48,208 bases of DNA from Candidatus Kaiserbacteria bacterium CG10_big_fil_rev_8_21_14_0_10_59_10 (GCA_002773285.1 PFBM01000014.1:1-48208), one strand, 5' to 3'. Numbered from the stretch's first letter, positions 1 through 8,683 are shown. The notes: generated from the sequence alone by a model not told the origin. Translations and numbers: made by a program.

Positions 1-939
1 GCCGACCATCGGCGCAGCGCGCTCCCGCTCGATGATGCGTTCGACCACAGGGTGGTTCGTAACGAACACCGCTGCCGGCGAAGCGTCCCCAATGCTAGTC
101 GGTACAATATCGGGACTTCGAGGAACTATCTCAACCACAACGCTGCCACGCTCAATGCCTGTCCCGCGGAAAAGGTATTCCTCCACCATGGAATCAACAT
201 ACTTGTTTACCGAACGCGCGATGGACGAAAGCGGCAACAGCGCATGGCCAACTGACGCGAGTGATCGTTCCGGTTCCTGTGCGACGTCCGCGACAGATTC
301 GCGTACGGCAGCGGCAAGTGCTGCATAATCCGCGCCCATCACCCTGTGCGCCGCATCTTTAACATACGCGACATGCGCACGAGCAGTGTCGACTGCAAAG
401 CGAGCGTACTGACCGTCAACGATCGCATACGTACCGAACGTAAGCATGAACGCTGTGACAAGCGCGGCTACACGGTTCAGGAACTCAAGAAGCGGGCTCG
501 TCGCATACAGCGGCGCATGCGCACGCGTCTCCACTGCGCGGGCTACCGGCCGTGCATGTAGCGCCCGCAAGAGCGCCGCATGCACCATGTCGACAGGTTC
601 CGAAGAACTTCCCCCCGATAGTGCTCCCCCTTGAGAAGCAATAGCGGTATGCGCAGGCACTCCGCCAGCGTGCACTCTCGCCGACGCCGCATTACCGTGA
701 TACTCGCGGGACCTCTCCGCTGATAAACTTTCCTTCCGCTTTTTTCTTTCGATCGCCTGTTGGTGCATGTAGGCGCGGAACCCGTTGATATCGATATACC
801 AATTTCGCCCGACCCGTCTTCCCCTCACCTTGCCCAGACGTGCAAGTCGCGCGACATAGTCCTGGGTCAACGAGAACTCATCTCCCACCTCGCGCGCGGA
901 AATGTAACGGACACCATCAAAAAGTATTTCGTCACTCAT
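1..939 (-). CDS. Membrane-anchored protein with N-terminal excisionase/MerR-like helix-turn-helix domain (C-terminus runs off the left edge)
   Basis: Manual minus-strand translation from ATG (CAT at 937-939): MSDEILFDGVRYISAREVGDEFSLTQDYVARLARLGKVRGRRVGRNWYIDINGFRAYMHQQ..., in frame with a hydrophobic segment LLEFLNRVAALVTAFMLTFGTYA. Not in the ORF track because no stop lies inside the window. Paralogous to the HTH repeats in the next gene. Confidence 0.8.
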   Translation of the reverse strand, partial: MSDEILFDGVRYISAREVGDEFSLTQDYVARLARLGKVRGRRVGRNWYIDINGFRAYMHQQAIERKKRKESLSAERSREYHGNAASARVHAGGVPAHTAIASQGGALSGGSSSEPVDMVHAALLRALHARPVARAVETRAHAPLYATSPLLEFLNRVAALVTAFMLTFGTYAIVDGQYARFAVDTARAHVAYVKDAAHRVMGADYAALAAAVRESVADVAQEPERSLASVGHALLPLSSIARSVNKYVDSMVEEYLFRGTGIERGSVVVEIVPRSPDIVPTSIGDASPAAVFVTNHPVVERIIERERAAPMVG

Positions 940-1225
940 GGAAATAGCAGAGCCGATTTATCTATAATTGTACTAGTCATTTCGGCTATCCGGACTCTGT
1001 CCGATTGTGAGTGTGGGGATAAAAGACACAGATCCCACATGGGGACTTTATGCCGCTACGCGCGCCGCGGCCTCGTCGACAATTCCTGCAAACGCATGTA
1101 TCTCGCTTGTCACCCGAGGTTGAAAGGGAAAAATAGAGTACGGCTTAGCCGTTGCCGAGCATTTGTGCAAGTAATTATTTCTTTTAATCGTACTTTCCCG
1201 CTTCTAACACGCCTAAAAACTGTAT

Positions 1226-1254
1226 AAAAACGTCCCTCGGCTTGCCGAGAGACG
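1226..1254 (-). terminator. Intrinsic terminator downstream of the HTH membrane protein gene
   Basis: Minus strand CGTCTCTCGGCAAGCCGAGGGACG (stem CGTC-CTCGGC / GCCGAG-GACG) followed by TTTTTATA. Confidence 0.75.
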
Positions 1255-1288
1255 GATAATTCCGGAGGAGGAGACAGTCAAGACTCAC

Positions 1289-2248
1289 CTATCTACGATA
1301 CTCTAGTGACTTTGAGAAATACTGCCTGACTCTTTCTGCCGCGACGCTCTCACTTAATACCGCAGACACTACGGATGCCTGCTGCATTACCCCCGACACC
1401 CGCACGGCAAAGGTAGGGTTCTGCGGAAATGCCACTAGTGCTACGTATACCGTTATAACTAAGGCACTTAGAGACCCTGCAAGAACCCAACCGAGCCCTT
1501 TTTTCCTGATCGTCCTGGCTGCTGCGTCCCCACCGCGCTCAACGGCTACCAGCGGTACTGTGTCGCCTCCAGCCACTGATCGGTGCAATACGCGTATCGG
1601 GATGCGCTGTATGAGCTCGTCCTCAACGTAGGGCTTATTTTCTCTTGTTATTTCACCACCTTTCACCTTATTCAGTATAGGGAGTGCTACGTGTTCAACC
1701 GTATGGTACGAGTAGTGGACTCCACCGGCAGGAATTGCGCTCCCGATAGGATCTCCCCCTGTGCTCGGCTGCATAGTCCGCACAAGACCTACTGATTCGG
1801 CCTGCACTCGTGCAAGCAGTGCATCCTTCTCGGCCTTGTGCGCGCGCAGTTGCTCAAGGTCCACATACCATCGCGTACCTATCTGTCGCGCCATGATAGT
1901 GCCGCTCCGGGCGAGTTGCCCAACGTAGTCCGGATTATAGCCGCACAGTTCTGCAGCTCGGTTAGCCGAGATATAGCTTCTACCCTCGAATGACACGACG
2001 GATTCCACTTGTGGCTTCTCAAACCTGACCTGTGGTCTCGATTGCAGAACCCTATCTCGCTCGATCTCACCGGCGTGATGCTTTTCAATGGAATCCTTTC
2101 CCACATACCAAAGTCCGCCAATTCTGCGTGCATCAATTTTGCCAGCGCGCGCCAGCTGCCCGATGTAATCCTGCGCGTAGCCCGTTAATTGCGCGGCTCG
2201 CCTAGACGAGATATATTCGGCACCCTCGAAAACGACTGTATCGGTCAT
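1289..2248 (-). CDS. Membrane-anchored protein with two tandem excisionase/MerR-like HTH domains
   Basis: Two repeats: AEYISSRRAAQLTGYAQDYIGQLARAGKIDARRIGGLWYV and RSYISANRAAELCGYNPDYVGQLARSGTIMARQIGTRWYVD; one TM segment GLGWVLAGSLSALVITVYVALVAF near the C-terminus. Confidence 0.8.
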   Translation of the reverse strand: MTDTVVFEGAEYISSRRAAQLTGYAQDYIGQLARAGKIDARRIGGLWYVGKDSIEKHHAGEIERDRVLQSRPQVRFEKPQVESVVSFEGRSYISANRAAELCGYNPDYVGQLARSGTIMARQIGTRWYVDLEQLRAHKAEKDALLARVQAESVGLVRTMQPSTGGDPIGSAIPAGGVHYSYHTVEHVALPILNKVKGGEITRENKPYVEDELIQRIPIRVLHRSVAGGDTVPLVAVERGGDAAARTIRKKGLGWVLAGSLSALVITVYVALVAFPQNPTFAVRVSGVMQQASVVSAVLSESVAAERVRQYFSKSLEYRR

Positions 2249-2306
2249 ACAGGAAAGTATACGCCCGATTCTACCGAAGGTGCGAGAATTGCACTCCTTG
2301 TGTGGA

Positions 2307-3779
2307 TTACGCGGTATGACTACCCTTCTGTATCTCCTCCACCAGTATCTTCTTCAAAAGCTCCGGATCTGCCGCACCCTTAGTCGCAGCCATGCCCTTG
2401 CCTACAAGGAACATGAGCGCCGCCTCTTTTCCCGCGGCGTAGTCCGCCGCCACACTACTATTTTCCTCGAGGACACGCCTCACGACCGCTAGCAACGCGT
2501 CATTATCCTGCATCTTGAATAGGCCCAGCTGCGTGGCGAGCGTTACAGGGTCCTTGCCCGTACGGACCATCTCCCGCAATACATCCTTCGCGCCGCGAGA
2601 GGAAACCTCTCCGGCCTCGGTGATACGCACCAGCTCGGCAAAATCCGCGGGTACTATCGGAATCTCGGATTGGATCTCCGTATCTCGCTCGGCAAAATCT
2701 CGGATTATATTCGCAAGATCATTGGCTATGTAATTGGAGGCCAGCGCCACGGTGTTTGGTCGGTCCTGCAGCTCGCCCACCACCTTGTCCACGAACCCTC
2801 CTAGGAGCGGGTCCCGCACGTATTGCTTGGCATCGGACTCCTTGATTCCTAGTGCGACATATCGGGCATACCTCTGCCATGGCAGCTCTTGCAGAGTCCG
2901 ACGAAGATCTTCCGGAGCGAAGTCAGGCAACTCGGATAGTCGTAGTGACGGCAAATCAGGATCGGGGAAATATCGATAATCTGCAGAGACCTCCTTCACG
3001 CGCTGCGTGAACGTGGCTTGCTTCTTCTCATCCCAGCCGCGCGTTTCCTGCGGCACCGACTCCCCTTTTTCAAGAAGTGCCGTTTGCCTCTCTATCTCAT
3101 ACCGCACTGCACGCTCCATGGCATTGAAGGAATTCAAATTCTTTATCTCAACTTTGGTTCCGGATGGATGGCGTGCACCGTTCACTGCTTCCTGGCTACT
3201 CACGCTTATATTGGCCTCAACACGCATCTCGCCGCGCTCCATCTCGGCATCCGAGGCGCCAAGGTAGCGCAGAAGAAGCTGCAGTTCCCGCGCAAACTCG
3301 CCCGCTTGCTCTGCACTTCCAATGACCGGCTCCGTCACAAGCTCCATAAGCGGCACGCCCGCGCGGTTGTAGTCAATGAGCGTTTCCCCCGTGGATTCAT
3401 CGTGCATCGAGCTCGCGGTGTCCTCTTCGAGGTGTATCCTGGTAAGCGCGACTCCTGCGAGTTCACCGCCGGAGACCAGCGGATGCTCATACTGGCTTAT
3501 CTGATACCCCTTCGGTAAATCGGGGTAGAAGTAATTCTTGCGGTCGAATTCCGTGTAGTCCGCGAGCGTCCCGCCGACCGCGACACCCACGCGCAGCACG
3601 TGCCGCACCGCTTCCCTATTGACGACGGGGAGCGTCCCGGGATGCGCCATGCATACCGGGCACACGTTCACGTTCGGCCGCACTTCGCGCGTATCGTTTT
3701 TGGACGAGCAGAACATTTTCGTCCGCGTCTTGAGTTCGGCGTGTATCTCCAATCCTATAGTGGGACGATACTCTGACAT
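2307..3779 (-). CDS. gatB: Aspartyl/glutamyl-tRNA(Asn/Gln) amidotransferase subunit B
   Basis: MSEYRPTIGLEIHAELKTRTKMFCSSKND...NVCPVCMAHPGTLPVVN...RKNYFYPDLPKGYQISQYEHPL: classic GatB motifs. Start taken at MSEYRP. Confidence 0.97.
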   Translation of the reverse strand: MSEYRPTIGLEIHAELKTRTKMFCSSKNDTREVRPNVNVCPVCMAHPGTLPVVNREAVRHVLRVGVAVGGTLADYTEFDRKNYFYPDLPKGYQISQYEHPLVSGGELAGVALTRIHLEEDTASSMHDESTGETLIDYNRAGVPLMELVTEPVIGSAEQAGEFARELQLLLRYLGASDAEMERGEMRVEANISVSSQEAVNGARHPSGTKVEIKNLNSFNAMERAVRYEIERQTALLEKGESVPQETRGWDEKKQATFTQRVKEVSADYRYFPDPDLPSLRLSELPDFAPEDLRRTLQELPWQRYARYVALGIKESDAKQYVRDPLLGGFVDKVVGELQDRPNTVALASNYIANDLANIIRDFAERDTEIQSEIPIVPADFAELVRITEAGEVSSRGAKDVLREMVRTGKDPVTLATQLGLFKMQDNDALLAVVRRVLEENSSVAADYAAGKEAALMFLVGKGMAATKGAADPELLKKILVEEIQKGSHTA

Positions 3780-3861
3780 GGCTAGTGTATGGCCTCTCGG
3801 CACATCACGGACAATGTACCACACCGAGGCGGCGAGCAGAACATGGCAGCGCGGAGTCGAG

Positions 3862-4542
3862 TCACTGCTGCGTCTCGTCACTGCCCTGCTCCTTTACCGC
3901 AGCCCTTCCCCGAGCACGCAGCATATACCACGCAAGAGCGAATACGGTGGCGCCAACTACGACCATACCGGCTAAGAGCAAAAAGTTTCCGCCAATAAGT
4001 ATTGAGCCGCCGTATGCAAATATGAAAGAAAACGGTGCAACACCGATGAGCGTCGCGAGCGTGTAGGTGCCGAGCGGAATGGTGCTTACCAATCCGATGG
4101 CGTAGCTCAAAAAATCGACAGGAACGACCATGCGCAGCAGAACGAGCGTGAAGAAGTTGAGCCGTGCCGGTACGCGCCGCTCGTACCGTGCCACTTCATC
4201 AAGGGAGACGAAACGTGCAACAAGCGGCCTGCCCCAGCGGCGCGCTATGACAAACGCGACCACGGCCCCCGCCGTCCACCCTAATACACTGAGCGTGCCG
4301 ACAAGCGCTGGATGCAAAAATGCGGCGGCTACAGGGATGGCGGGCGTGGCAGTGATCGGCGCGACGACAGTCGCGATAAACATAAGAAGCGTGAACGAGA
4401 TGCCCACCAAGAAGGGCCTTCCTTCGGCGAGTGCGATGATTTCCTCGGGTGAGAAGCCCCACATAAACAGGAGCGCGGGAACGACAAAAAAGAGCGTAAG
4501 TACGCCCGCCGCGAGAATACCGAGTTCCATCTTTCTCGTCAT
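3862..4542 (-). CDS. TVP38/TMEM64 (VTT/SNARE-associated domain) family membrane protein
   Basis: Polytopic protein with GWTAGAVVAFVIARRWGRPLVARF ... LLRMVVPVDFLSYAIGLVSTIPLGTYTLATLIGVAPFSFIFAYGG, typical of VTT-domain proteins. Confidence 0.85.
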   Translation of the reverse strand: MTRKMELGILAAGVLTLFFVVPALLFMWGFSPEEIIALAEGRPFLVGISFTLLMFIATVVAPITATPAIPVAAAFLHPALVGTLSVLGWTAGAVVAFVIARRWGRPLVARFVSLDEVARYERRVPARLNFFTLVLLRMVVPVDFLSYAIGLVSTIPLGTYTLATLIGVAPFSFIFAYGGSILIGGNFLLLAGMVVVGATVFALAWYMLRARGRAAVKEQGSDETQQ

Positions 4543-4627
4543 ATAAAGAGGCGCTTTACCAGTGTACATCCTCTTTGCGTTTCGACGACACCGAGATGGG
4601 ACATCCTCGCCCCCCCTCTGCTGCCCC

Positions 4628-7168
4628 TTAGGACGAGACGATGCGCCAGCCGGAGGCGAGAAGCGGCTCGGCCTTTTTGTATTTCATCTCCTTTTTCTCC
4701 TTGCCGTCCGTAACGACGACCTTGTCGTTGCGACCGTACGTCTTTTTCATCGGCGCCGCGCTGCGTGCCGTTATCGCGCTCGCCTGCCGCATGACGGCGT
4801 TCGCTTGCGGAGCCGCGCCAAAAGTAACGATAGGTGACGGCGGCGACCGTAGGAAATCAGACAAAAGCTTCCCCACCTGCGCCGTGTAGGACTCCTCCAT
4901 CTGTTGGAAGAGGCGCAGGCCTTCTTTCTTGTATTCGACCAACGGATCGCGCTGGCCATACGCGCGCAAATTGACGCTCGAGCGCAAGTATTCCATTTGC
5001 TCGAGATGCTCCACCCAGAGAAAATCTATCGACTGAAGCAGAAAGCGCCGCGCGGATGTATAAAACTCCTCGCCGAGCGACTCGCGCTTCTCCTCTATGA
5101 GCGCGGCAAGCTCTTTGTTCTCCGCCGTTATATCGGCAAGCTCTTGCTCGAGCGCTTCTTTGCCACCCGTGAGTATCGCGCGTCGGCGCTTATACACGCT
5201 TCGCCGCTGAATGTTCAACACGTCGTCGTACGACAAGACATGTTTGCGCGCGTCGAAATTCAGCTCCTCGATGCGCGTCTGCGCCTTCTCCAGGGAGCGC
5301 GTTATCATCTTGTTGTAAATGGGTTCGTCCTCCGGAATGCCGAAGGTACCCATGACCCGCTTTATCACGTCGGATGCGAAAATACGCATGAGCGCATCCT
5401 CGAGAGACACGAAGAACTGCGTCTCGCCGGGATCGCCCTGCCGGCCGGCGCGCCCGCGCAGCTGGTTGTCTATGCGCCGCGCGTCGTGCCGCTCCGTCCC
5501 GAGCACATAGAGGCCGCCGAGGCGTTTCACCTCCTCGTACTCCTCATCCGTCGCCGGATTGCCGCCAAGCTTGATGTCCACGCCACGGCCGGCCATGTTG
5601 GTCGCGATAGTCACCATGCCCTTGCGTCCCGCTTGCGCGATTATCTCTCCCTCGCGCTCGTGGTTCTTTGCGTTCAGAACCTCGTGCGGTATGCCCGCCT
5701 GCTTGAAATGGGCCGCAAGAAGCTCGTTCTTCTCGACGGACACCGTACCGACCAAAACCGGCTGCCCCTTTTGCTGAAGCTCTTTCACCTGCCGCGCGAT
5801 AGCTTTGAACTTCCCCTCCTCCGTTTGGAAGATGAGGTCTTCGTGGTCCAATCGCGCCGTCGGCTTATTGGTAGGTACCGTCACCGTGTTCAACCCATAC
5901 ACGGTGAAGAATTCCTCCGCCGACGTCGCCGCCGTTCCTGTCATGCCCGAGAGTTTGCCGTAGAGGCGGAAATAGTTTTGATAGGTAATGGACGCGAACG
6001 TGCGGCTCTCCTGCTGGATGCGCACGCCCTCTTTCGCCTCTATCGCCTGATGCAGCCCATCGCTCCAGCGGCGCCCGGGCTGCAGCCGCCCCGTAAACTC
6101 ATCCACGATGATTATTTCGCCATTGCGCACCACGTATTCCTTGTCGCGGTGGAATAGCGCCTTCGCCCGCACGGCGGTCTCAAGATGATGCACGTTCTTG
6201 ATGCCTGCGTCCGTGTACAGATTATCGACCCCGAGAGCCGCTTCCGCCTTCTCGATACCCGCGTCCGTAAGCGCGACCTGCTTGTGCTTCTCGTCTATCG
6301 TGTAATCTTCTTCCGGCACCAGCGTGCGGGCGATAGAAGCGAAGCGCTCGTATAGGTTCTCCGCATCGGCCACCGGCGCGGAGATAATAAGCGGGGTGCG
6401 CGCCTCGTCTATCAGAATGGAGTCTATTTCGTCGACGATGGCATAGTGGAATTTTCCGTCCTCGGACATGCGCTGCCTGAGTTTTTGCGGCTCGTATTCC
6501 AAGTTGTCGCGCAGGTAATCAAAGCCGAACTCACTGTTCGTACCGTAAGTGATATCCGCTTCGTACGCTTCGCGGCGTGTGCAAGGCCGCAGATACTCGT
6601 GCACGATCTTGTAGGAACCGAGTGCGTCGCGTTCGGCATCCGCCTCACGCTCCTCGCTGGAAGGCACCGCGCTCGGATCATAGAGATACGACACCTCGTG
6701 GTTCAAGACGGCGACCGAGAGGCCGAGCGCGTGGTACACCTGCCCCATCCACGCGGCGTCGCGGCGGGCGAGATAATCGTTCACCGTAATAATATGCACG
6801 CCCTTGCCGGTGAGCGCGTTGAGGTAGGCGGGGAGCGTCGCGACCAAGGTCTTGCCTTCGCCGGTGCGCATCTCCGCTATCCCTCCCTGATGCAGCACCA
6901 TGCCACCGATAAGCTGCACGTCGAAATGCCGCTGCTGGAGTGTGCGGCGCGCGGCCTCGCGCGCCGCGGCAAATGCCTCCGGCGCGAGCGAATCGAGCGT
7001 ATCGCCCGTCATGAGCCGGTTCCTGAAATCGTGCGTTTTAGTGTGGAGCTCCTCATCAGAGAGCGCCTTCATGTCCTCTTCAAGCGCATTTACCTGCGCC
7101 ACAATAGGCTCCGCACGCTTCAGCGCGCGCGCATTCTCATCCCCGAACAAACGCTTGATGAACGACAT
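4628..7168 (-). CDS. secA: Preprotein translocase subunit SecA
   Basis: MRTGEGKTLVATLPAYLNALTGKGVHIITVNDYLARRDAAWMGQVY, IVDEIDSILIDEARTPLIIS, GTERHDARRIDNQLRGRAGRQGDPG. Confidence 0.98.
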   Translation of the reverse strand: MSFIKRLFGDENARALKRAEPIVAQVNALEEDMKALSDEELHTKTHDFRNRLMTGDTLDSLAPEAFAAAREAARRTLQQRHFDVQLIGGMVLHQGGIAEMRTGEGKTLVATLPAYLNALTGKGVHIITVNDYLARRDAAWMGQVYHALGLSVAVLNHEVSYLYDPSAVPSSEEREADAERDALGSYKIVHEYLRPCTRREAYEADITYGTNSEFGFDYLRDNLEYEPQKLRQRMSEDGKFHYAIVDEIDSILIDEARTPLIISAPVADAENLYERFASIARTLVPEEDYTIDEKHKQVALTDAGIEKAEAALGVDNLYTDAGIKNVHHLETAVRAKALFHRDKEYVVRNGEIIIVDEFTGRLQPGRRWSDGLHQAIEAKEGVRIQQESRTFASITYQNYFRLYGKLSGMTGTAATSAEEFFTVYGLNTVTVPTNKPTARLDHEDLIFQTEEGKFKAIARQVKELQQKGQPVLVGTVSVEKNELLAAHFKQAGIPHEVLNAKNHEREGEIIAQAGRKGMVTIATNMAGRGVDIKLGGNPATDEEYEEVKRLGGLYVLGTERHDARRIDNQLRGRAGRQGDPGETQFFVSLEDALMRIFASDVIKRVMGTFGIPEDEPIYNKMITRSLEKAQTRIEELNFDARKHVLSYDDVLNIQRRSVYKRRRAILTGGKEALEQELADITAENKELAALIEEKRESLGEEFYTSARRFLLQSIDFLWVEHLEQMEYLRSSVNLRAYGQRDPLVEYKKEGLRLFQQMEESYTAQVGKLLSDFLRSPPSPIVTFGAAPQANAVMRQASAITARSAAPMKKTYGRNDKVVVTDGKEKKEMKYKKAEPLLASGWRIVSS

Positions 7169-7209
7169 ATACCGTATGGTAGGAGCATCCTATCACCAAA
7201 CCAAAAACG

Positions 7210-7234
7210 AAACACCCCTCTACTGAGAGAGGGG
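7210..7234 (-). terminator. Intrinsic terminator of the small basic-peptide gene
   Basis: CCCCTCT...AGAGGGG hairpin at 7215-7234; on the minus strand it is followed by TGTTTCGTTTTTGG. Confidence 0.65.
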
Positions 7235-7256
7235 CATTTCTTATCCGAGAAGAAGA

Positions 7257-7355
7257 CTATCGGCGCTTCTTTTTTGTTGCCTTCTTCTTTGTGGCCTTTC
7301 TCTTTGTGGCCTTCTTCGCGGTCTTCTTCTTTGCCGCCTTTCGCTTTTTTGCCAT
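7257..7355 (-). CDS. Small Lys/Arg/Ala-rich basic peptide (32 aa; histone H1-like/AlgP-like composition)
   Basis: Manual translation: MAKKRKAAKKKTAKKATKRKATKKKATKKKRR*. Followed by an intrinsic terminator. Below the ORF-track length cutoff. Confidence 0.65.
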   Translation of the reverse strand: MAKKRKAAKKKTAKKATKRKATKKKATKKKRR

Positions 7356-7479
7356 GGTATGTGTAAATTCGTTTTCGACTAACATCGACCCGCATCTGTG
7401 CGCTTGCGTGCGCGAGCGTCAATGCGTTTTATTAATTATTGCATTCACTTGCGCGTACAAATGTTTTTTGCACATATTA

Positions 7480-7488
7480 TGTGGATAA
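7480..7488 (-). promoter_or_regulatory. DnaA-box-like 9-mer (TGTGGATAA, i.e. TTATCCACA on minus)
   Basis: Exact match to TTATCCACA in an AT-rich intergenic region. Confidence 0.4.
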
Positions 7489-7524
7489 GTCGACGCAAAC
7501 AAAAAACTTTCTCGCGCGCGCAGT

Positions 7525-7564
7525 AAAAACATTTCATCCTATTTTCAAAATCAAAAATGTTTTT
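7525..7564. repeat. Inverted repeat AAAAACATTT ... AAATGTTTTT
   Basis: Perfect 10-bp arms (7525-7534, 7555-7564) in the AT-rich intergenic region. Confidence 0.6.
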
Positions 7565-7710
7565 GCTCACAAACCTGAAATCTCTCAGTGTGCGAATGCA
7601 TCGCACCCCTTAGCGAGAACGCCGCGCTCGGAGAGTCGCGCGAAGTGTGGTTCATCCCACGAGCATTCTTCTACAAAGACACTGCGCCATGCGAGCGTGA
7701 TGCTTGATGA

Positions 7711-7760
7711 ATGATTCGCGCGCATCTTGCACACAATGAATCGTACGTATCTTGCACACA
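7711..7760. repeat. Two tandem 25-bp iteron-like repeats
   Basis: ATGATTCGCGCGCATCTTGCACACA followed directly by ATGAATCGTACGTATCTTGCACACA; 21/25 identical, with a 12-bp identical core ATCTTGCACACA. Confidence 0.7.
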
Positions 7761-7789
7761 CTCATGCACATGGGAATTCCCCTAACCCC

Positions 7790-7798
7790 TGTGGATAA
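7790..7798 (-). promoter_or_regulatory. Second DnaA-box-like 9-mer (TGTGGATAA)
   Basis: Exact match to TTATCCACA on minus; same orientation as the site at 7480. Confidence 0.4.
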
Positions 7799-7825
7799 AA
7801 CCCACGAGGTGACACCTCGTGGGTT
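7799..7825. repeat. REP-like palindrome, copy 1 (AACCCACGAGGTGACACCTCGTGGGTT)
   Basis: Perfect palindrome CCCACGAGGTG-A-CACCTCGTGGG; identical 23-mer recurs at 8542-8564 on the other side of the transposase. Confidence 0.9.
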
Positions 7826-7835
7826 AGGATGGGGT

Positions 7836-8507
7836 ATGGCTTACAGGCGCGTTCCCTTCCAAGTGGACGAGTGGTTCCATTGCTATAATCGCGGGATCGA
7901 CAAACGCACAGTGTTCGAATCAGAGGATGACTCTGAGAGATTTCTACAACTGCTGTATCTCGCAAATTCGGAGGAGAAACTACACCTTGCCGACATCTCT
8001 CTTACAACCGATGAGATTATGTGGCATGAGCGGGGCGCACCGCTTGTGTCAGTTGGTGCGTACTGTCTTATGCCAAACCACTTCCACCTAATGCTAAAGG
8101 AAATCCGCGAGAACGGCATTACCCAATTTATGCGAAAACTCGGGACTGCCTACACTATGTATTTTAACCTTCGGCATGAACGCACAGGCAACCTTTTTTT
8201 GAAACCGTTCCGTTCCCGACATGTCGACTCAGACAGGTACTTCCAGCACGTGGTCAATTACATACACTGCAATCCGGCCGAGAGAATCGACGCTGGTTGG
8301 AAGGAAGGTAGGATAAACAGTATGAACAGATTGGAGCGTGAATTGCGAGCATATCGCTATTCGAGTTTTCCTGACTACGTAGGTAACAGGCGACCGATAT
8401 CTGCGATTTTATCTGATGATGTCCGCGAGACGTATCGTCATGTTCCTGCTCGCAAAATGCTCAAAGAAGCGCACGCATACTACCGCGACCTAACCTTCGC
8501 ACTGTAG
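7836..8507 (+). CDS. REP-associated tyrosine transposase (RAYT; Y1_Tnp/IS200-like)
   Basis: MAYRRVPFQVDEWFHCYNRGIDKRTVF...VGAYCLMPNHFHLMLKE...GNLFLKPFRSRHVDSDRYFQHVVNYIHCNPAE: HUH motif (HFH) and RAYT signature. Start taken at MAYRRV. Confidence 0.92.
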   Translation: MAYRRVPFQVDEWFHCYNRGIDKRTVFESEDDSERFLQLLYLANSEEKLHLADISLTTDEIMWHERGAPLVSVGAYCLMPNHFHLMLKEIRENGITQFMRKLGTAYTMYFNLRHERTGNLFLKPFRSRHVDSDRYFQHVVNYIHCNPAERIDAGWKEGRINSMNRLERELRAYRYSSFPDYVGNRRPISAILSDDVRETYRHVPARKMLKEAHAYYRDLTFAL

Positions 8508-8540
8508 GCCGCGCACTCTAGCCTGCCTCACACCCACGAC

Positions 8541-8565
8541 ACCCACGAGGTGACACCTCGTGGGT
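8541..8565. repeat. REP-like palindrome, copy 2
   Basis: ACCCACGAGGTGACACCTCGTGGGT; identical core to copy 1. Confidence 0.9.
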
Positions 8566-8609
8566 TTAGCATAATGTTGTAGGAAAAGAACCAAGAGTAT
8601 ACAGGTAAC

Positions 8610-8683
8610 GGCGCAGTGCGGAGGACGGGTGCGAGCTCCAAAGTGAAAGTCTATGTGAGTGCCGCCGCCCTCCGCACTGTGCC
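8610..8683. repeat. 15-bp inverted repeat forming a possible long stem (candidate structured RNA or terminator)
   Basis: GGCGCAGTGCGGAGG (8610-8624) vs CCTCCGCACTGTGCC (8669-8683), complementary except one G-U; followed on + by CTTTT. Confidence 0.55.

Noticed and set aside
760-1227. 155-aa plus-strand ORF near the left edge
   Set aside because: Overlaps the N-terminus of the HTH protein on the opposite strand; no motif; intergenic remainder.
4904-6157. 417-aa plus-strand ORF antisense to secA
   Set aside because: Fully inside secA on the opposite strand; composition looks like a reverse-complement shadow of a GC-rich coding gene and no family motif is visible.
7120-7422. 100-aa minus-strand ORF with a KKAKGGKEEDREEGHKEKGHKEEG segment
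   Set aside because: It is the wrong frame over the secA start, a terminator and the better-supported 32-aa KKxA-rich gene.
7430-7836. Firm call of this region as oriC
   Set aside because: Only two DnaA-box matches, no dnaA/dnaN neighbours and no strand switch of core genes; kept only as a hypothesis.
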